64,000 bases of DNA from Epibacterium ulvae. GTDB lineage: Bacteria > Pseudomonadota > Alphaproteobacteria > Rhodobacterales > Rhodobacteraceae. Positions 36,379 through 45,836 of this stretch are shown here, one piece after another (the stretch's first letter is position 1; each line of letters begins with the position of its first letter). The position numbers and the translations under genes are program-made. The stretch lies in contig NZ_JAHHIR010000062.1 in NCBI RefSeq assembly GCF_018678075.1, positions 1 through 64,000 of the forward strand, read 5' to 3'. The notes beneath the pieces are model-generated. The model was not told where the DNA came from and ran no database searches. It saw only the letters and a list, made by a program, of their open reading frames with translations.

Positions 36379-37580
36379 GTGGGAATCTCCTGGGGCGCAC
36401 CGATTTTGGCATCGATCTCTCGGATTTCATCAGGGGTCAGCACGGTTTCGATAGCGCGCAGCCCATCATAGAGCTCGGCGGCGGGTTCCTGCGCGTGATC
36501 GCGGCGCAGGATTTCCCAGCGTTTTTCGTCCCTCAACGCTTTGGCCGCACGGGCGCGTCCCGTCTCAGTCGCCACGCCATCCCGGCGCACCAGACCGGCG
36601 CGACCCAACAAACGCAGCGTGAGGTTTTCATAGATCGGCTGCCCTTGGGCCAGAGCCAACAGCCCCTGACGCAGATGCACCCGGCGTTGGAACCGGCGTT
36701 GGCGGATGACTGCGGCCAAGACGCCTCGGCTGGGGGCAAAGAACAGCGACAGGGCAAAAAGGCCCGCGCTCATCAACACAATCAACGGTCCGGTGGGCAG
36801 GTTCGGCGCCGAGGCAGAGACGCCCGCGCCGACATAGGCCGCAGCCGCGCCAAAGAGCCCGGCCAGAAGCACCACGATGTCGGACCGTTCGGACCAGAAC
36901 CGCGCGGTGACGGCGGGAATGATCAGCAGGGCGACAATCAGGATCAGACCAACGATTTTGAGGCCAATCACTGTGACCGCCATAACCAGCCCCATCATCA
37001 ACATATCGACCTGGGGCACGTTGATCCCTTGGGCTGAGGCATATTCCGGATCAAAGGAGACCAATGTCAACGCGCGGCGGGTCAGCGCGATGATCACCAG
37101 AGTTGCTGCACCGCCGCCTGCGATCAGCAGCGCGTCGTTGAACAACATGCCAGCGGTGGAGCCGAGCAGGAACCCTTCGAGCCCGGCTTGGCGGCCGATC
37201 CCTGCAGTCTGGATCACGGTCAAAAGCACCACGCCAAAGCCAAAGAAAGTGGACAGGATTGCGCCGATCGCCGCGTCTTCGGCCAGTCGGGTGCGCAGGG
37301 TCAGCCAGTTGAGGCACCACAGGCCCACCCAGGCCGACAAAGCCGATCCAACCAACAGGCCGATCAGGTTGCGCCCGTCACCGCCAAGGCTCGCCATCAC
37401 CAGAAAAGCGATACAAACGCCAGGCAGGGTCGCGTGGCTGACCGCATCGGCCACCAGCGCGCGTTTACGCAAGAACAGGAAAGTGCCGGTGATACCCGCC
37501 GCCGCACCCAAAAGCGCAGCGCCAACCGAGACCAGCGTGGCGTTGTAGCCAAGCTGGAGCAAAAGCGCGTCCCAAATCAT
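36375..37580 (-). CDS. sitC: Metal ABC transporter permease with C-terminal extension (SitC-like)
   Basis: The 401-residue ABC-3 permease has the conserved FLFLRKRALVADAVSHATLPG segment (about residues 34-54). It is about 110 residues longer than its partner. The C-terminal extension (from about 290) is soluble, charged and helical and resembles the winged-helix tail found on some Tro/Mnt-type permeases. Such a tail could sense metal or bind partners. It starts five bases after the ATPase gene. Confidence 0.85.
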   Translation of the reverse strand: MIWDALLLQLGYNATLVSVGAALLGAAAGITGTFLFLRKRALVADAVSHATLPGVCIAFLVMASLGGDGRNLIGLLVGSALSAWVGLWCLNWLTLRTRLAEDAAIGAILSTFFGFGVVLLTVIQTAGIGRQAGLEGFLLGSTAGMLFNDALLIAGGGAATLVIIALTRRALTLVSFDPEYASAQGINVPQVDMLMMGLVMAVTVIGLKIVGLILIVALLIIPAVTARFWSERSDIVVLLAGLFGAAAAYVGAGVSASAPNLPTGPLIVLMSAGLFALSLFFAPSRGVLAAVIRQRRFQRRVHLRQGLLALAQGQPIYENLTLRLLGRAGLVRRDGVATETGRARAAKALRDEKRWEILRRDHAQEPAAELYDGLRAIETVLTPDEIREIDAKIGAPQEIPT

Positions 37581-37584
37581 CGGT

Positions 37585-38388
37585 TTACCCGGTGATCTGG
37601 TTCAGCTGTTCAACCTGTGTCGCCGCCAGCCGTCCACCATAGGCCGCCTGCAACGTGACCGAGTTGAAGGTGGTCTCAACCGGTCCTTCGGCAACTTTGC
37701 GGGTGTTGATCAGGAACACATTGTCGAAATACTCAGCCACGGTTGCCAGATCATGATGCACCACAACAACGGTTTTGCCTTCGGCGCGCAGGGATTTCAG
37801 AACGGTGATAATCGCCTTTTCGGTGGCGGCATCCACGCCTGCAAAAGGTTCATCAAGCAGGTAGAGATCCGCATTCTGGGCCAAAGCGCGCGCCAGAAAG
37901 ACGCGTTGTTGTTGACCGCCAGACAGTTGGCCGATCTGACGATCCGCAAAATCAGCCATGCCAACGCGGGTCAGACAGTCCAGTGCAGAGGCGCGGTGTT
38001 GGCCCCGGATCCGACCCAACAGGCCGACCTGACGGTACAGCCCCATCAGAACCACATCGATCACGCGGGTTGGGAAATCCCAATCCACGCTGGCGCGCTG
38101 CGGCACATAGGCGACACGGGCGCGTTGGCTTGGCAGCGGTTTGCCAAAGACCTGCACCCGGCCAGAGACCGATGGGATCACGCCCAATGCGGCCTTGAGC
38201 ATGGTGGATTTACCGGCGCCATTGGGGCCGATGATCGCGGTCATTTCACCGGGTTGCACCGTCATATCCACCGAGAAAACCGCCGGTTTCTGCCCGTAGG
38301 TGACCGTCAGCCCACGAATGGCCAACGGGCTTTGGGCGAGGCTGTTTTCCGTAAATGTGGTGCCGTCTTCGCAGATCAGGTCGAGCAT
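37585..38388 (-). CDS. sitB: Metal ABC transporter ATPase (SitB-like)
   Basis: The 267-residue ATPase has Walker A GPNGAGKST (about residues 53-61), a Q-loop YVPQRASVDWDFP typical of Mn/Zn ABC importers, signature LSGGQQQ and Walker B LYLLDEPFAGVD. It would energise the two permeases downstream. It lies three bases after the binding-protein gene, in the SBP-ATPase-permease-permease order of SitABCD. Confidence 0.92.
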   Translation of the reverse strand: MLDLICEDGTTFTENSLAQSPLAIRGLTVTYGQKPAVFSVDMTVQPGEMTAIIGPNGAGKSTMLKAALGVIPSVSGRVQVFGKPLPSQRARVAYVPQRASVDWDFPTRVIDVVLMGLYRQVGLLGRIRGQHRASALDCLTRVGMADFADRQIGQLSGGQQQRVFLARALAQNADLYLLDEPFAGVDAATEKAIITVLKSLRAEGKTVVVVHHDLATVAEYFDNVFLINTRKVAEGPVETTFNSVTLQAAYGGRLAATQVEQLNQITG

Positions 38389-38391
38389 GGT

Positions 38392-39345
38392 TTAAAATCC
38401 CGCCGAAAGCTTGCCGTTCATGCCACGGGTGGGCACATCCGCGCCAAGGGCCGATGCAACGGTGGTGAAATTATGGTCGAGCATGCCGAGATATGTCCCC
38501 TCGTAGGTGCCATCTGCGCCCATCGCGTCCGAGAACAGCTCACCGCCGATCTTGACCGTGTGGCCTTGTGCGGCGGCGCCTTCGATCAGGGCGCGCACAG
38601 AGCGATCAGAGACTGAGCTTTCGACAAAGACGGCCGTAATCTTGCGCGCAACCAGCATGTTCACCAGTTCGGAAATCCGGTTCAACCCGGCCTCGGACTG
38701 GGTTGAGATGCCCTGAACGCCCAGAACCTCAAAACCGTAGTCGCGGCCAAAATAGCCAAAGGCATCATGTGCGGTCAGCAAGACCCGGTTGTCCGCGGGC
38801 ACTTTGTCCAGAACCGAGCGGCCATAGGTGACCAGCCCGTCTAGATCCGCCAGATGCGCGGCGGCGTTGGTGGCAAATGTCTCTGCCGCTTCGGGGCGGG
38901 CCTCGGACAGTGCGCGCTGCACTTCGGTCACGACGTCTTTCCACAGGAGAGGGGTCATCCAGACATGCGGGTCGAATTTATCAGCGTAATCGTCATGCCC
39001 GCGCAGCACATCCTTGGGCAGGGCCTCGGCAACCGCGACAACGGTGCGGCGCCTTTCCAGGTCATGCATAAAGTCTTGCATCTGCGCTTCGAGATAGAGA
39101 CCGTGCCACAGAACCAGATCTGCGCGGGTCATGGCGACAATATCGGTGCGGGTCTGACGGTAGGCGTGCGGGTCAACCCCCGGCCCCATCAGCGCGGTGA
39201 CCGTAACCTCATCTCCGCCGACCTGACGGGCGGCATCCGCAATCATTCCCGTGGTGGCCACAATTTTAAGTGGCGCGGCCAGCGCCGCCACTGGCAGGGC
39301 CAGAAGAGCAGTAACAGCAGCAATGGCAATACGACGGGTCAACAT
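38392..39345 (-). CDS. sitA: Metal ABC transporter substrate-binding protein (SitA-like)
   Basis: The 317-residue protein has a signal peptide (about 23 residues ending ALA) and the TroA-type cluster A-I fold. Expected metal ligands are His in GPGVDPHAYRQT (about residue 60), His in FDPHVWMTP (about 125), Glu in VFVESSVSDRS and Asp in GGELFSDAMG. It lacks the His-rich loop of ZnuA, which favours manganese or iron over zinc. It is the first gene of the operon, behind paired Fur-family boxes. Confidence 0.88.
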   Translation of the reverse strand: MLTRRIAIAAVTALLALPVAALAAPLKIVATTGMIADAARQVGGDEVTVTALMGPGVDPHAYRQTRTDIVAMTRADLVLWHGLYLEAQMQDFMHDLERRRTVVAVAEALPKDVLRGHDDYADKFDPHVWMTPLLWKDVVTEVQRALSEARPEAAETFATNAAAHLADLDGLVTYGRSVLDKVPADNRVLLTAHDAFGYFGRDYGFEVLGVQGISTQSEAGLNRISELVNMLVARKITAVFVESSVSDRSVRALIEGAAAQGHTVKIGGELFSDAMGADGTYEGTYLGMLDHNFTTVASALGADVPTRGMNGKLSAGF

Positions 39346-39382
39346 GAGATTCGAAATCCTTTTGTCCTAACTTTGAGTGATA

Positions 39383-39430
39383 TTGAGAACGATTTGCAAC
39401 TGTGTCAATGCTATTGCGAATTATTCTCAA
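39383..39430 (-). promoter_or_regulatory. Paired Fur/Mur-family operators upstream of sitA
   Basis: TTGAGAACGATTTGCAA (39383-39399) and, on the other strand, TTGAGAATAATTCGCAA (39430-39414) agree at 14 of 17 positions. Their centres are 31 bp apart, about three helical turns. Both resemble the 7-1-7 Fur-type dyad TGAGAAT-N-ATTCTCA. Their position suits metal-responsive repression of the importer. The actual regulator (Mur, Fur or Irr) is inferred. Confidence 0.65.
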
Positions 39431-39540
39431 GAACGTCACTGAAATTTGTCCAGTTGATCAAAATTCAGGGCGGAAACGGGTGAGGTTTGGTTGAAAAACG
39501 GGCATCTGCATGCGAGGTTCACGCAAGATATGTGAGGACG

Positions 39541-40527
39541 ATGATGAACCGTCAAACCAAACCCGACACCGATGCCCATCTGAGCGCGCCGCGAAATCCC
39601 GGCATGGCGCTGGATCTGAACTGGGTCGCGCGCGCGCAGGCCAATACCTCTGCGATTGAGCGGCGCTGTGCGCAATTGGCCGCGCGTCGGTCGGTCAAAA
39701 AGGACTATCAGGCCGCCTGGCTGCTCAAAGCGATCACCATGATCGACCTGACCACCCTGTCCGGTGATGACACCCAAGCCCGGGTGCGTCGGCTGTGTGC
39801 CAAGGCGCGCCAACCGGTGCGGGCGGATCTGTTGGCCGAACTGGGCTTTGACGGTCTGACCACCGGTGCGGTCTGTGTCTATCACGACATGGTCGAAGCG
39901 GCTGTTGGTGCCTTGCAGGGTACGGGTATTCCGGTGGCAGCTGTATCCACGGGCTTCCCGGCCGGCCTCTCCCCCCTGCCGCTGCGACTGGCAGAGATTG
40001 ACGCCAGTGTTGCCGCCGGTGCAGACGAGATCGATATCGTCATCTCACGCCGTCACGTGTTGGAAGGCAATTGGCAGGCGCTATACGATGAGATGAAGGC
40101 CTTTCGCGAACACTGCGGCGAGGCCCATGTCAAAGCGATCCTGGCCACGGGTGAACTGGGTTCTTTGCGCAACGTGGCACGCGCCTCGCTGGTCTGCATG
40201 ATGGCTGGTGCTGATTTCATCAAAACCTCGACCGGGAAAGAAAGCGTCAATGCCACCCTGCCCGTCTCTTTGGTGATGATCCGTGCCATTCGCGACTATT
40301 ACGACGCGACCGGGATCCGGGTGGGCTACAAACCGGCGGGTGGGATTTCCAAGGCAAAGGACTCTTTGGTCTATCTGAGCCTGATCAAAGAAGAGCTGGG
40401 TGACCGCTGGTTGCAGCCGGACCTGTTCCGCTTTGGCGCATCATCGCTGCTTGGCGATATTGAACGCCAGCTAGAGCATCACCTAACCGGCACCTATTCC
40501 GCCGCCAACCGCCACGCAATCGGCTGA
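39541..40527 (+). CDS. deoC: Deoxyribose-phosphate aldolase
   Basis: The 328-residue aldolase is the long form with an N-terminal extension of about 60 residues. The Schiff-base Lys lies in DFIKTSTGK (about residues 223-231) and the second Lys in GYKPAGG (about 262-268). It cleaves 2-deoxyribose 5-phosphate to acetaldehyde and glyceraldehyde 3-phosphate. GAGG lies before the ATG at 39541. The aldehyde dehydrogenase gene follows closely and may remove the acetaldehyde. Confidence 0.95.
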   Translation: MMNRQTKPDTDAHLSAPRNPGMALDLNWVARAQANTSAIERRCAQLAARRSVKKDYQAAWLLKAITMIDLTTLSGDDTQARVRRLCAKARQPVRADLLAELGFDGLTTGAVCVYHDMVEAAVGALQGTGIPVAAVSTGFPAGLSPLPLRLAEIDASVAAGADEIDIVISRRHVLEGNWQALYDEMKAFREHCGEAHVKAILATGELGSLRNVARASLVCMMAGADFIKTSTGKESVNATLPVSLVMIRAIRDYYDATGIRVGYKPAGGISKAKDSLVYLSLIKEELGDRWLQPDLFRFGASSLLGDIERQLEHHLTGTYSAANRHAIG

Positions 40528-40544
40528 TGCGAGGGACCAAGACA

Positions 40545-42881
40545 ATGACAGTAAAAGAGATCTTTGAGACCATGGACTATGGCCCCGCTCCAGAAAGCGA
40601 CAGTGCAGCGCAAACCTGGCTGGAAGGTCATAAGCGGGCGTTTGGCCATTTCATCGGCGGAGAATTCACCGTCACAACCGACGGGTTTGCATCGCGCAAT
40701 CCCGCAACCGGCGTCGAACTGGCACGGCTGAGCCAAGCTACCAGCGATGATGTCGCGGCCGCCGTCGCGGCAGCACGCGCCGCACAGCCTGCGTGGGAAA
40801 AAATGGGCGGACCCGGGCGTGCAAGGGTGCTTTATGCTTTGGCGCGTTTACTCCAGAAGCACGCCCGCCTGTTTGCGGTGCTTGAGACCCTGGACAACGG
40901 CAAGCCGATCCGCGAATCTCGCGACATCGATATCCCCTTGGCACAGCGGCATTTCTACTATCACGCGGGCATGGCGCAGCTGATGGAAAGCGAACTGCCC
41001 GGTGCCAAAGCGCTCGGCGTGTGCGGCCAGATCATTCCCTGGAACTTTCCGCTGTTGATGCTGGCATGGAAAATCGCACCGGCGCTGGCCATGGGCAATA
41101 CCGTGGTGCTGAAACCGGCAGAATACACATCGCTCACCGCGCTGCTGTTTGCGGAGATCTGCGCTGAGGCCGGGGTTCCCGCGGGTGTGGTCAACATCAT
41201 CACCGGCGATGGTGCCGTGGGTGAGATGATCGTCAACGCCAAGGTCGACAAAATCGCCTTTACCGGCTCCACCGCAGTGGGGCGCAAGATCCGTCAGGCA
41301 ACGGCGGGCAGCGGCAAATCGCTGACGCTCGAACTGGGGGGCAAGTCGCCTTATATCGTGTTTGACGACGCCGATTTGGATTCCGCCGTCGAAGGTCTGG
41401 TGGATGCGATCTGGTTCAACCAGGGTCAGGTCTGTTGTGCGGGGTCACGCCTGTTGGTGCAAGAAAGCATCTCGGGCGCGTTTCACCGGAAACTAAAGGT
41501 CAGGATGGATCGCCTGCGTCTGGGCAGCCCGCTGGACAAATCCATCGACGTCGGCGCGGTTGTCGATCCGGTGCAATTGCAGACCATCCAAACGCTGGTC
41601 GAGGCCAATACCGCAGGTCAGATGTACCAGCCCAAGGTCGAGATGCCCGAAGCGGGATGTTTCTTCCCGCCGACCCTGATCGAAGAACTGCATCCGGCAG
41701 ATACGTTGATGCAGGAAGAGATCTTTGGCCCGGTTTTGGTCTCCACCACCTTCCGCACCCCGGCAGAGGCGGTGCAAGTGGCCAACAACACCCGCTACGG
41801 TCTGGCCGCGACGATCTGGAGTGAGAATGTAAACCTCGCTCTGGATATCGCTCCGAAACTGGCGGCCGGTGTGGTGTGGATCAACGGCACCAATATGTTC
41901 GATGCCGCCGCTGGTTTCGGCGGTGTGCGCGAAAGCGGTTTTGGTCGTGAAGGCGGTTGGGAAGGCTTGCAGGCCTATTGCAAAAATCCCGCCGCGACCA
42001 AAAAGCTGAGCCCCGTAAAAGCGTTCACCGGCAACGGCGCGCCACGTGATGCGATCGACCGCACGGCAAAAATGTACATCGGTGGCAAGCAAACGCGCCC
42101 TGACAGCGGCTATGTACAAGGGATCTATGGTCCTACCGGCGATTTGCTGGGCCAAGTGGGCAAAGGCAGCCGCAAAGACGTGCGCAACGCGGTTGAAGCT
42201 GCAGCCGCCGCGGCAGGCTGGGCCAAAACAACCGGTCACCTGCGGGCGCAGATCCTGTATTACATCGGCGAAAACCTCTCAGCCCGCGCGGATGAGTTCG
42301 CAACACGCATTGATGCAATGACAGGCACCGACGCCGGTGCGGCAGAGGTTGAGGCGTCTATCCAACGTCTGTTCACGGCAGCAGCTTGGACGGATAAATA
42401 CGACGGGCAGGTGCACAATGTACCGATCCGGGGCGTTGCCTTGGCAATGAAGGAACCCGTCGGGATTATCGGCGCCCTTTGTGCAGATGAGGCACCGCTG
42501 TTGGGTCTTATCTCACTGATGGCGCCGGCAATTGCCATGGGCAACCGCGTGATCCTTGCCGCATCCGAGCCTTTCCCGCTGGCGGCCACAGATTTCTACC
42601 AAGTTCTTGAAACATCTGACGTGCCCGCCGGTGTGGTGAACATCCTGACCGGAGCACATGGTGATCTGGCCCCAACTCTTGCCGCCCATATGAATCTGGA
42701 CGCGGTCTGGTGCCACTCTTCCAGCCCCCTCAGCCAAACGGTTGAAGAGGCGGCAGCCAGCAATCTCAAACGCAGCTGGGTCAACAATGGCCACGCATTG
42801 GACTGGTCCACGGATCACAGCAAGCGGATTTTGCAGGAAGCGACCGAGGTCAAAAACATCTGGGTTCCCTACGGCGAATAA
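40545..42881 (+). CDS. Double-domain aldehyde dehydrogenase family protein
   Basis: The 778-residue protein is one complete aldehyde dehydrogenase domain (about residues 1-485) followed by a second, incomplete one (about 500-778). The first has the catalytic Cys in GQVCCAGSR (about 292) and Glu in LELGGKSP (about 260). The second keeps the nucleotide-binding architecture but shows no equivalent catalytic Cys. With deoC just upstream it probably oxidises acetaldehyde from deoxynucleoside catabolism. An ATG at 40527 overlapping the deoC stop is possible; 40545 was preferred because GAGGG precedes it. Confidence 0.88.
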   Translation: MTVKEIFETMDYGPAPESDSAAQTWLEGHKRAFGHFIGGEFTVTTDGFASRNPATGVELARLSQATSDDVAAAVAAARAAQPAWEKMGGPGRARVLYALARLLQKHARLFAVLETLDNGKPIRESRDIDIPLAQRHFYYHAGMAQLMESELPGAKALGVCGQIIPWNFPLLMLAWKIAPALAMGNTVVLKPAEYTSLTALLFAEICAEAGVPAGVVNIITGDGAVGEMIVNAKVDKIAFTGSTAVGRKIRQATAGSGKSLTLELGGKSPYIVFDDADLDSAVEGLVDAIWFNQGQVCCAGSRLLVQESISGAFHRKLKVRMDRLRLGSPLDKSIDVGAVVDPVQLQTIQTLVEANTAGQMYQPKVEMPEAGCFFPPTLIEELHPADTLMQEEIFGPVLVSTTFRTPAEAVQVANNTRYGLAATIWSENVNLALDIAPKLAAGVVWINGTNMFDAAAGFGGVRESGFGREGGWEGLQAYCKNPAATKKLSPVKAFTGNGAPRDAIDRTAKMYIGGKQTRPDSGYVQGIYGPTGDLLGQVGKGSRKDVRNAVEAAAAAAGWAKTTGHLRAQILYYIGENLSARADEFATRIDAMTGTDAGAAEVEASIQRLFTAAAWTDKYDGQVHNVPIRGVALAMKEPVGIIGALCADEAPLLGLISLMAPAIAMGNRVILAASEPFPLAATDFYQVLETSDVPAGVVNILTGAHGDLAPTLAAHMNLDAVWCHSSSPLSQTVEEAAASNLKRSWVNNGHALDWSTDHSKRILQEATEVKNIWVPYGE

Positions 42882-42942
42882 CCGTTGCCCCCTGCCCCAA
42901 GCGGGCCCTGCTCCAGATATCTGGAACAGGGTCTTGTCCAGC

Positions 42943-42972
42943 AAAAGAGCGCCCAAAAGGGCGCTCTTTTAC
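42943..42972. terminator. Bidirectional terminator after the aldehyde dehydrogenase gene
   Basis: A perfect 12-bp stem AAAAGAGCGCCC (42943-42954) with GGGCGCTCTTTT (42959-42970) closes an AAAA loop. It sits between the convergent dehydrogenase and M16 peptidase genes and has T runs on both sides. Confidence 0.9.
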
Positions 42973-43003
42973 CGTTTGGGACCAGATAGATAATGGACGT
43001 TCG

Positions 43004-44320
43004 TTATTGGGTCGCCTGAAGGCCTTCGGGGCGACCGACAATCACAAATTGCAGGTTGGAGGGATCATAAAGCTCACCTGCCACTCGGTTGGCCTCATCC
43101 AGTGTGATCGCGTTGATTTTGTCATTGCGGGTCTCGACATAGTCGATGGGCAGGCCGTCTATCTGCATGCCAACCAGAATGGAGGCGATGCGCCCGTTGC
43201 CATCAAACCGCAGCGGGTAGGCTCCGGTGAGATAAGTTTTGGCATCTTGCAATTCTTCGGCTGTGACGCCGTCGGTCGCAATCCGGCTCCATTCGCTGCG
43301 CACCACATCCACGGCTTCGGCCATTTTCTCATTCGCGGATGCAAAAGAGCCGAGATAGACCGCAGCCAGATCACGGGGCAGCAGATAAGAATAGACGCCA
43401 TAGGTCAGGCCACGTTTTTCACGCACTTCCTTCATCAGGCGGCTGTTGAAAGAGCCGCCACCCAGAATCTGGTTCAGCACAAAGGCCGAGAAAAAGTCCG
43501 GATCGTCCCGATCCAATCCGGGCTGTCCAAAAATGGCAACCGATTGCGGGGTTTCGAAGTCAATGATCTCAACCCCTTCGACCAAAACCGGATCAACCGG
43601 ACCCGGCATCGGTGAGCCGATCTCAGGTAAATCACTCAGCAGCGCATCCATGATTGCGCCAAGCTCGTCGCCCGAGATATCGCCCACCGCGCTGATATAG
43701 ATGCGGTCTTTTGCAAACACCGCCTCATAGGCGTCAAAGATGTCCTGGCGCGTCAGCTCCGTCACGGTTTCCAAGGTGCCATTTTCCGGCGTGCCATAGG
43801 GGTGATCGCCGTAAGTCATGGTTGCAAAGACTTTGCCCGCGATGTCGTTGGGGTCCGTTTCTTCGGACCGCAAACCTGCCAGAACCTGGGCCCGCACGCG
43901 ATCTAAAGCGTCCTGATCAAAGCGCGGCTCCTGCAGGGTTTGGCGCAGAAGTTCCACCGCTTCGTCCCGGTTTTCGCTGAGGAAGCGCGCCGAGATCGAC
44001 ACGGTGTCGCGATCTGAGGAATAGGAGAAATTCGCCGCCAGGCTTTCCAGCGCACGGGCGTAATCCTGCGCCAACAGATCGCCGGCGCCTTCTTCCAACA
44101 GGCCCGTCATCAGGTTCACAGCGCCGCGTTTCTCTGGCACGTCCAGCGAGGTGCCGCCGCGAAACCGCAGTTCAAGCGCGGTAAAGGGGATGGAGGGGTC
44201 CTCAACCAACCAGGCTTTGAAGCCCCCGGGCGAAGTTACTTCTTTGATCTCGATCGCGCGGGCCGGCAGGGCTGCCAGCAGCACGAACCAGAGAGCTGCA
44301 AAAAGTCTTAGCGGGGTCAT
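43004..44320 (-). CDS. M16-family peptidase homologue lacking the zinc motif
   Basis: The 438-residue protein has a signal peptide (MTPLRLFAALWFVLLAALPA) and two M16 half-barrels. No HxxEH zinc motif is seen in the first half, but the arginine-tyrosine pair region VREKRGLTYGVYSY is present. In M16B proteases a catalytic and a non-catalytic subunit form a heterodimer, so this is the likely partner of the upstream enzyme. Its start overlaps that gene's stop by four bases (ATGA). It is periplasmic. Confidence 0.9.
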   Translation of the reverse strand: MTPLRLFAALWFVLLAALPARAIEIKEVTSPGGFKAWLVEDPSIPFTALELRFRGGTSLDVPEKRGAVNLMTGLLEEGAGDLLAQDYARALESLAANFSYSSDRDTVSISARFLSENRDEAVELLRQTLQEPRFDQDALDRVRAQVLAGLRSEETDPNDIAGKVFATMTYGDHPYGTPENGTLETVTELTRQDIFDAYEAVFAKDRIYISAVGDISGDELGAIMDALLSDLPEIGSPMPGPVDPVLVEGVEIIDFETPQSVAIFGQPGLDRDDPDFFSAFVLNQILGGGSFNSRLMKEVREKRGLTYGVYSYLLPRDLAAVYLGSFASANEKMAEAVDVVRSEWSRIATDGVTAEELQDAKTYLTGAYPLRFDGNGRIASILVGMQIDGLPIDYVETRNDKINAITLDEANRVAGELYDPSNLQFVIVGRPEGLQATQ

Positions 44321-45663
44321 TGAGTCACCTCCGGCTCGTCTTGCATCAGCCATCCCGTGACCGAGGTTTCAGAGCGCAGTGTTTCACGTGCCACAGCGAT
44401 GATTTCATCGGCTGTCACGGATTGAAGAATTTGCGGCCAGGTTTGCACGTCCTCGACCGTTAACCCGGAGGTCAGCGCGCGACCATATCGGTTGGCAATC
44501 CGGTCTACATCGTCGCGGGCATAGATCTCATCCGCGCGCAGTTGCAGCTTGATCCGCTCCAACTGGGTTTCGTCGATCCCCTCTTCCATAAAGGCCGCCA
44601 ATGTGTCGTCGAGCGCCGTTTCGGCCTGTTCCAGGCTCACGTCCTGTGCGGGCACCACCAGGAAGGTAAAGGTCGTGTCATCGAGCGACGTGCCCCGGTA
44701 ATAAGCCGTGGTATAGACCGCCAATTGCTGGTCAAACTGCAAGGCGTTGGTCAGATACGATGTGCTGCCACCACCCAGCAACTGCGCCAGCATAAACAGC
44801 GCAGCGGCTTTTTCCTGGGCGCCGCTGTCGCGTTCGGGGGCAAGATAGGTGCGCATCACATAGGGTTGCGCCACACGAGGATCCTTGTAGCTGACCCGGC
44901 GCGCGCTGATTTGTGGTGGCTCAGACGTGCGCAGACGCGTTTCAGGCAGCTCCGGGTTGGCCGGGATCACACCATAATACGTCTCAGCCAGGGCGCGGAC
45001 CTGTTCGGGGTCGACATCGCCCGAGACCACCAGAATGGCGTTATTGGGCGCGTAATAGGTGGAATAAAAGGACAGCGCGTCCTCCATCTCCAGCTCTTCC
45101 ATCTCATGACGCCAGCCGATGACGGGCTGACCATAGCGATGGTTGAGGTATTGCACCGCGTTCATCTGTTCGCGGAACAAGGCGCCGGGATCGCTATCGG
45201 TGCGCTGGTTGCGCTCTTCCAGAATGACCTCACGCTCGGTCTCGATATCGCTGAGGGTCAGACGCAGGTTGACCATCCGGTCGCTTTCCATCTGCATCAT
45301 CAGTTCCAGACGATCCGCCGCGACCCGTTGGAAATAGGCGGTGTAATCATAGCTGGTAAAGGCATTGTCGCGCCCGCCATTGGCCGCCACCGTAGCCGAA
45401 AGCTCCCCCGAGGCGAGGGTGTCGGTCGCCTTGAACAGAAGATGTTCGAGAAAATGCGCCACGCCGGATTGGCCCACGGGTTCGTCTGCTGAGCCTGCGC
45501 GATACCAGACCATCTGTTGTACTACCGGCGCGCGGTGGTCTTCGACCACAACAACATCCATGCCGTTTTCCAAAGTAAAAGCCGTGACTTTTGCTTCGGT
45601 TGCGCTGGCGTTGCCTGCGAGGCCCATTACCAGCGCCAAAGCGCATGTGATCCTTCGGATCAT
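44317..45663 (-). CDS. M16-family zinc metallopeptidase
   Basis: The 448-residue protein has a signal peptide (MIRRITCALALVMGLAGNASA) and the inverted zinc motif HFLEH (about residues 70-74), with the third ligand expected in ETEREVILEERN about 75 residues later. It is a periplasmic peptidase, probably acting with the non-catalytic subunit encoded next. GGAGG precedes the ATG at 45663; the frame extends upstream but the signal peptide begins here. Confidence 0.93.
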   Translation of the reverse strand: MIRRITCALALVMGLAGNASATEAKVTAFTLENGMDVVVVEDHRAPVVQQMVWYRAGSADEPVGQSGVAHFLEHLLFKATDTLASGELSATVAANGGRDNAFTSYDYTAYFQRVAADRLELMMQMESDRMVNLRLTLSDIETEREVILEERNQRTDSDPGALFREQMNAVQYLNHRYGQPVIGWRHEMEELEMEDALSFYSTYYAPNNAILVVSGDVDPEQVRALAETYYGVIPANPELPETRLRTSEPPQISARRVSYKDPRVAQPYVMRTYLAPERDSGAQEKAAALFMLAQLLGGGSTSYLTNALQFDQQLAVYTTAYYRGTSLDDTTFTFLVVPAQDVSLEQAETALDDTLAAFMEEGIDETQLERIKLQLRADEIYARDDVDRIANRYGRALTSGLTVEDVQTWPQILQSVTADEIIAVARETLRSETSVTGWLMQDEPEVTQ

Positions 45664-45836
45664 ACGTCGTCCTCCGTCAAATGCGGCGCGTTCAAAGTAA
45701 CTGCGCCGGTACTGCTCTGCTGTCCTCCCGATAGGGGAGTCGGCACTTTTATAGCTGTGATCTTTGCCATACAAATTACGATTCCTAGGCACAGGAACAA
45801 GACCGATGGCGATGATGTGAGCAGATTTTAGAGAAT

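Noticed and set aside
35449-39345. Metal importer as a zinc ZnuABC system
   Set aside because: There are two permeases and no His-rich loop in the binding protein, both of which fit manganese/iron SitABCD better. Zinc cannot be formally excluded.
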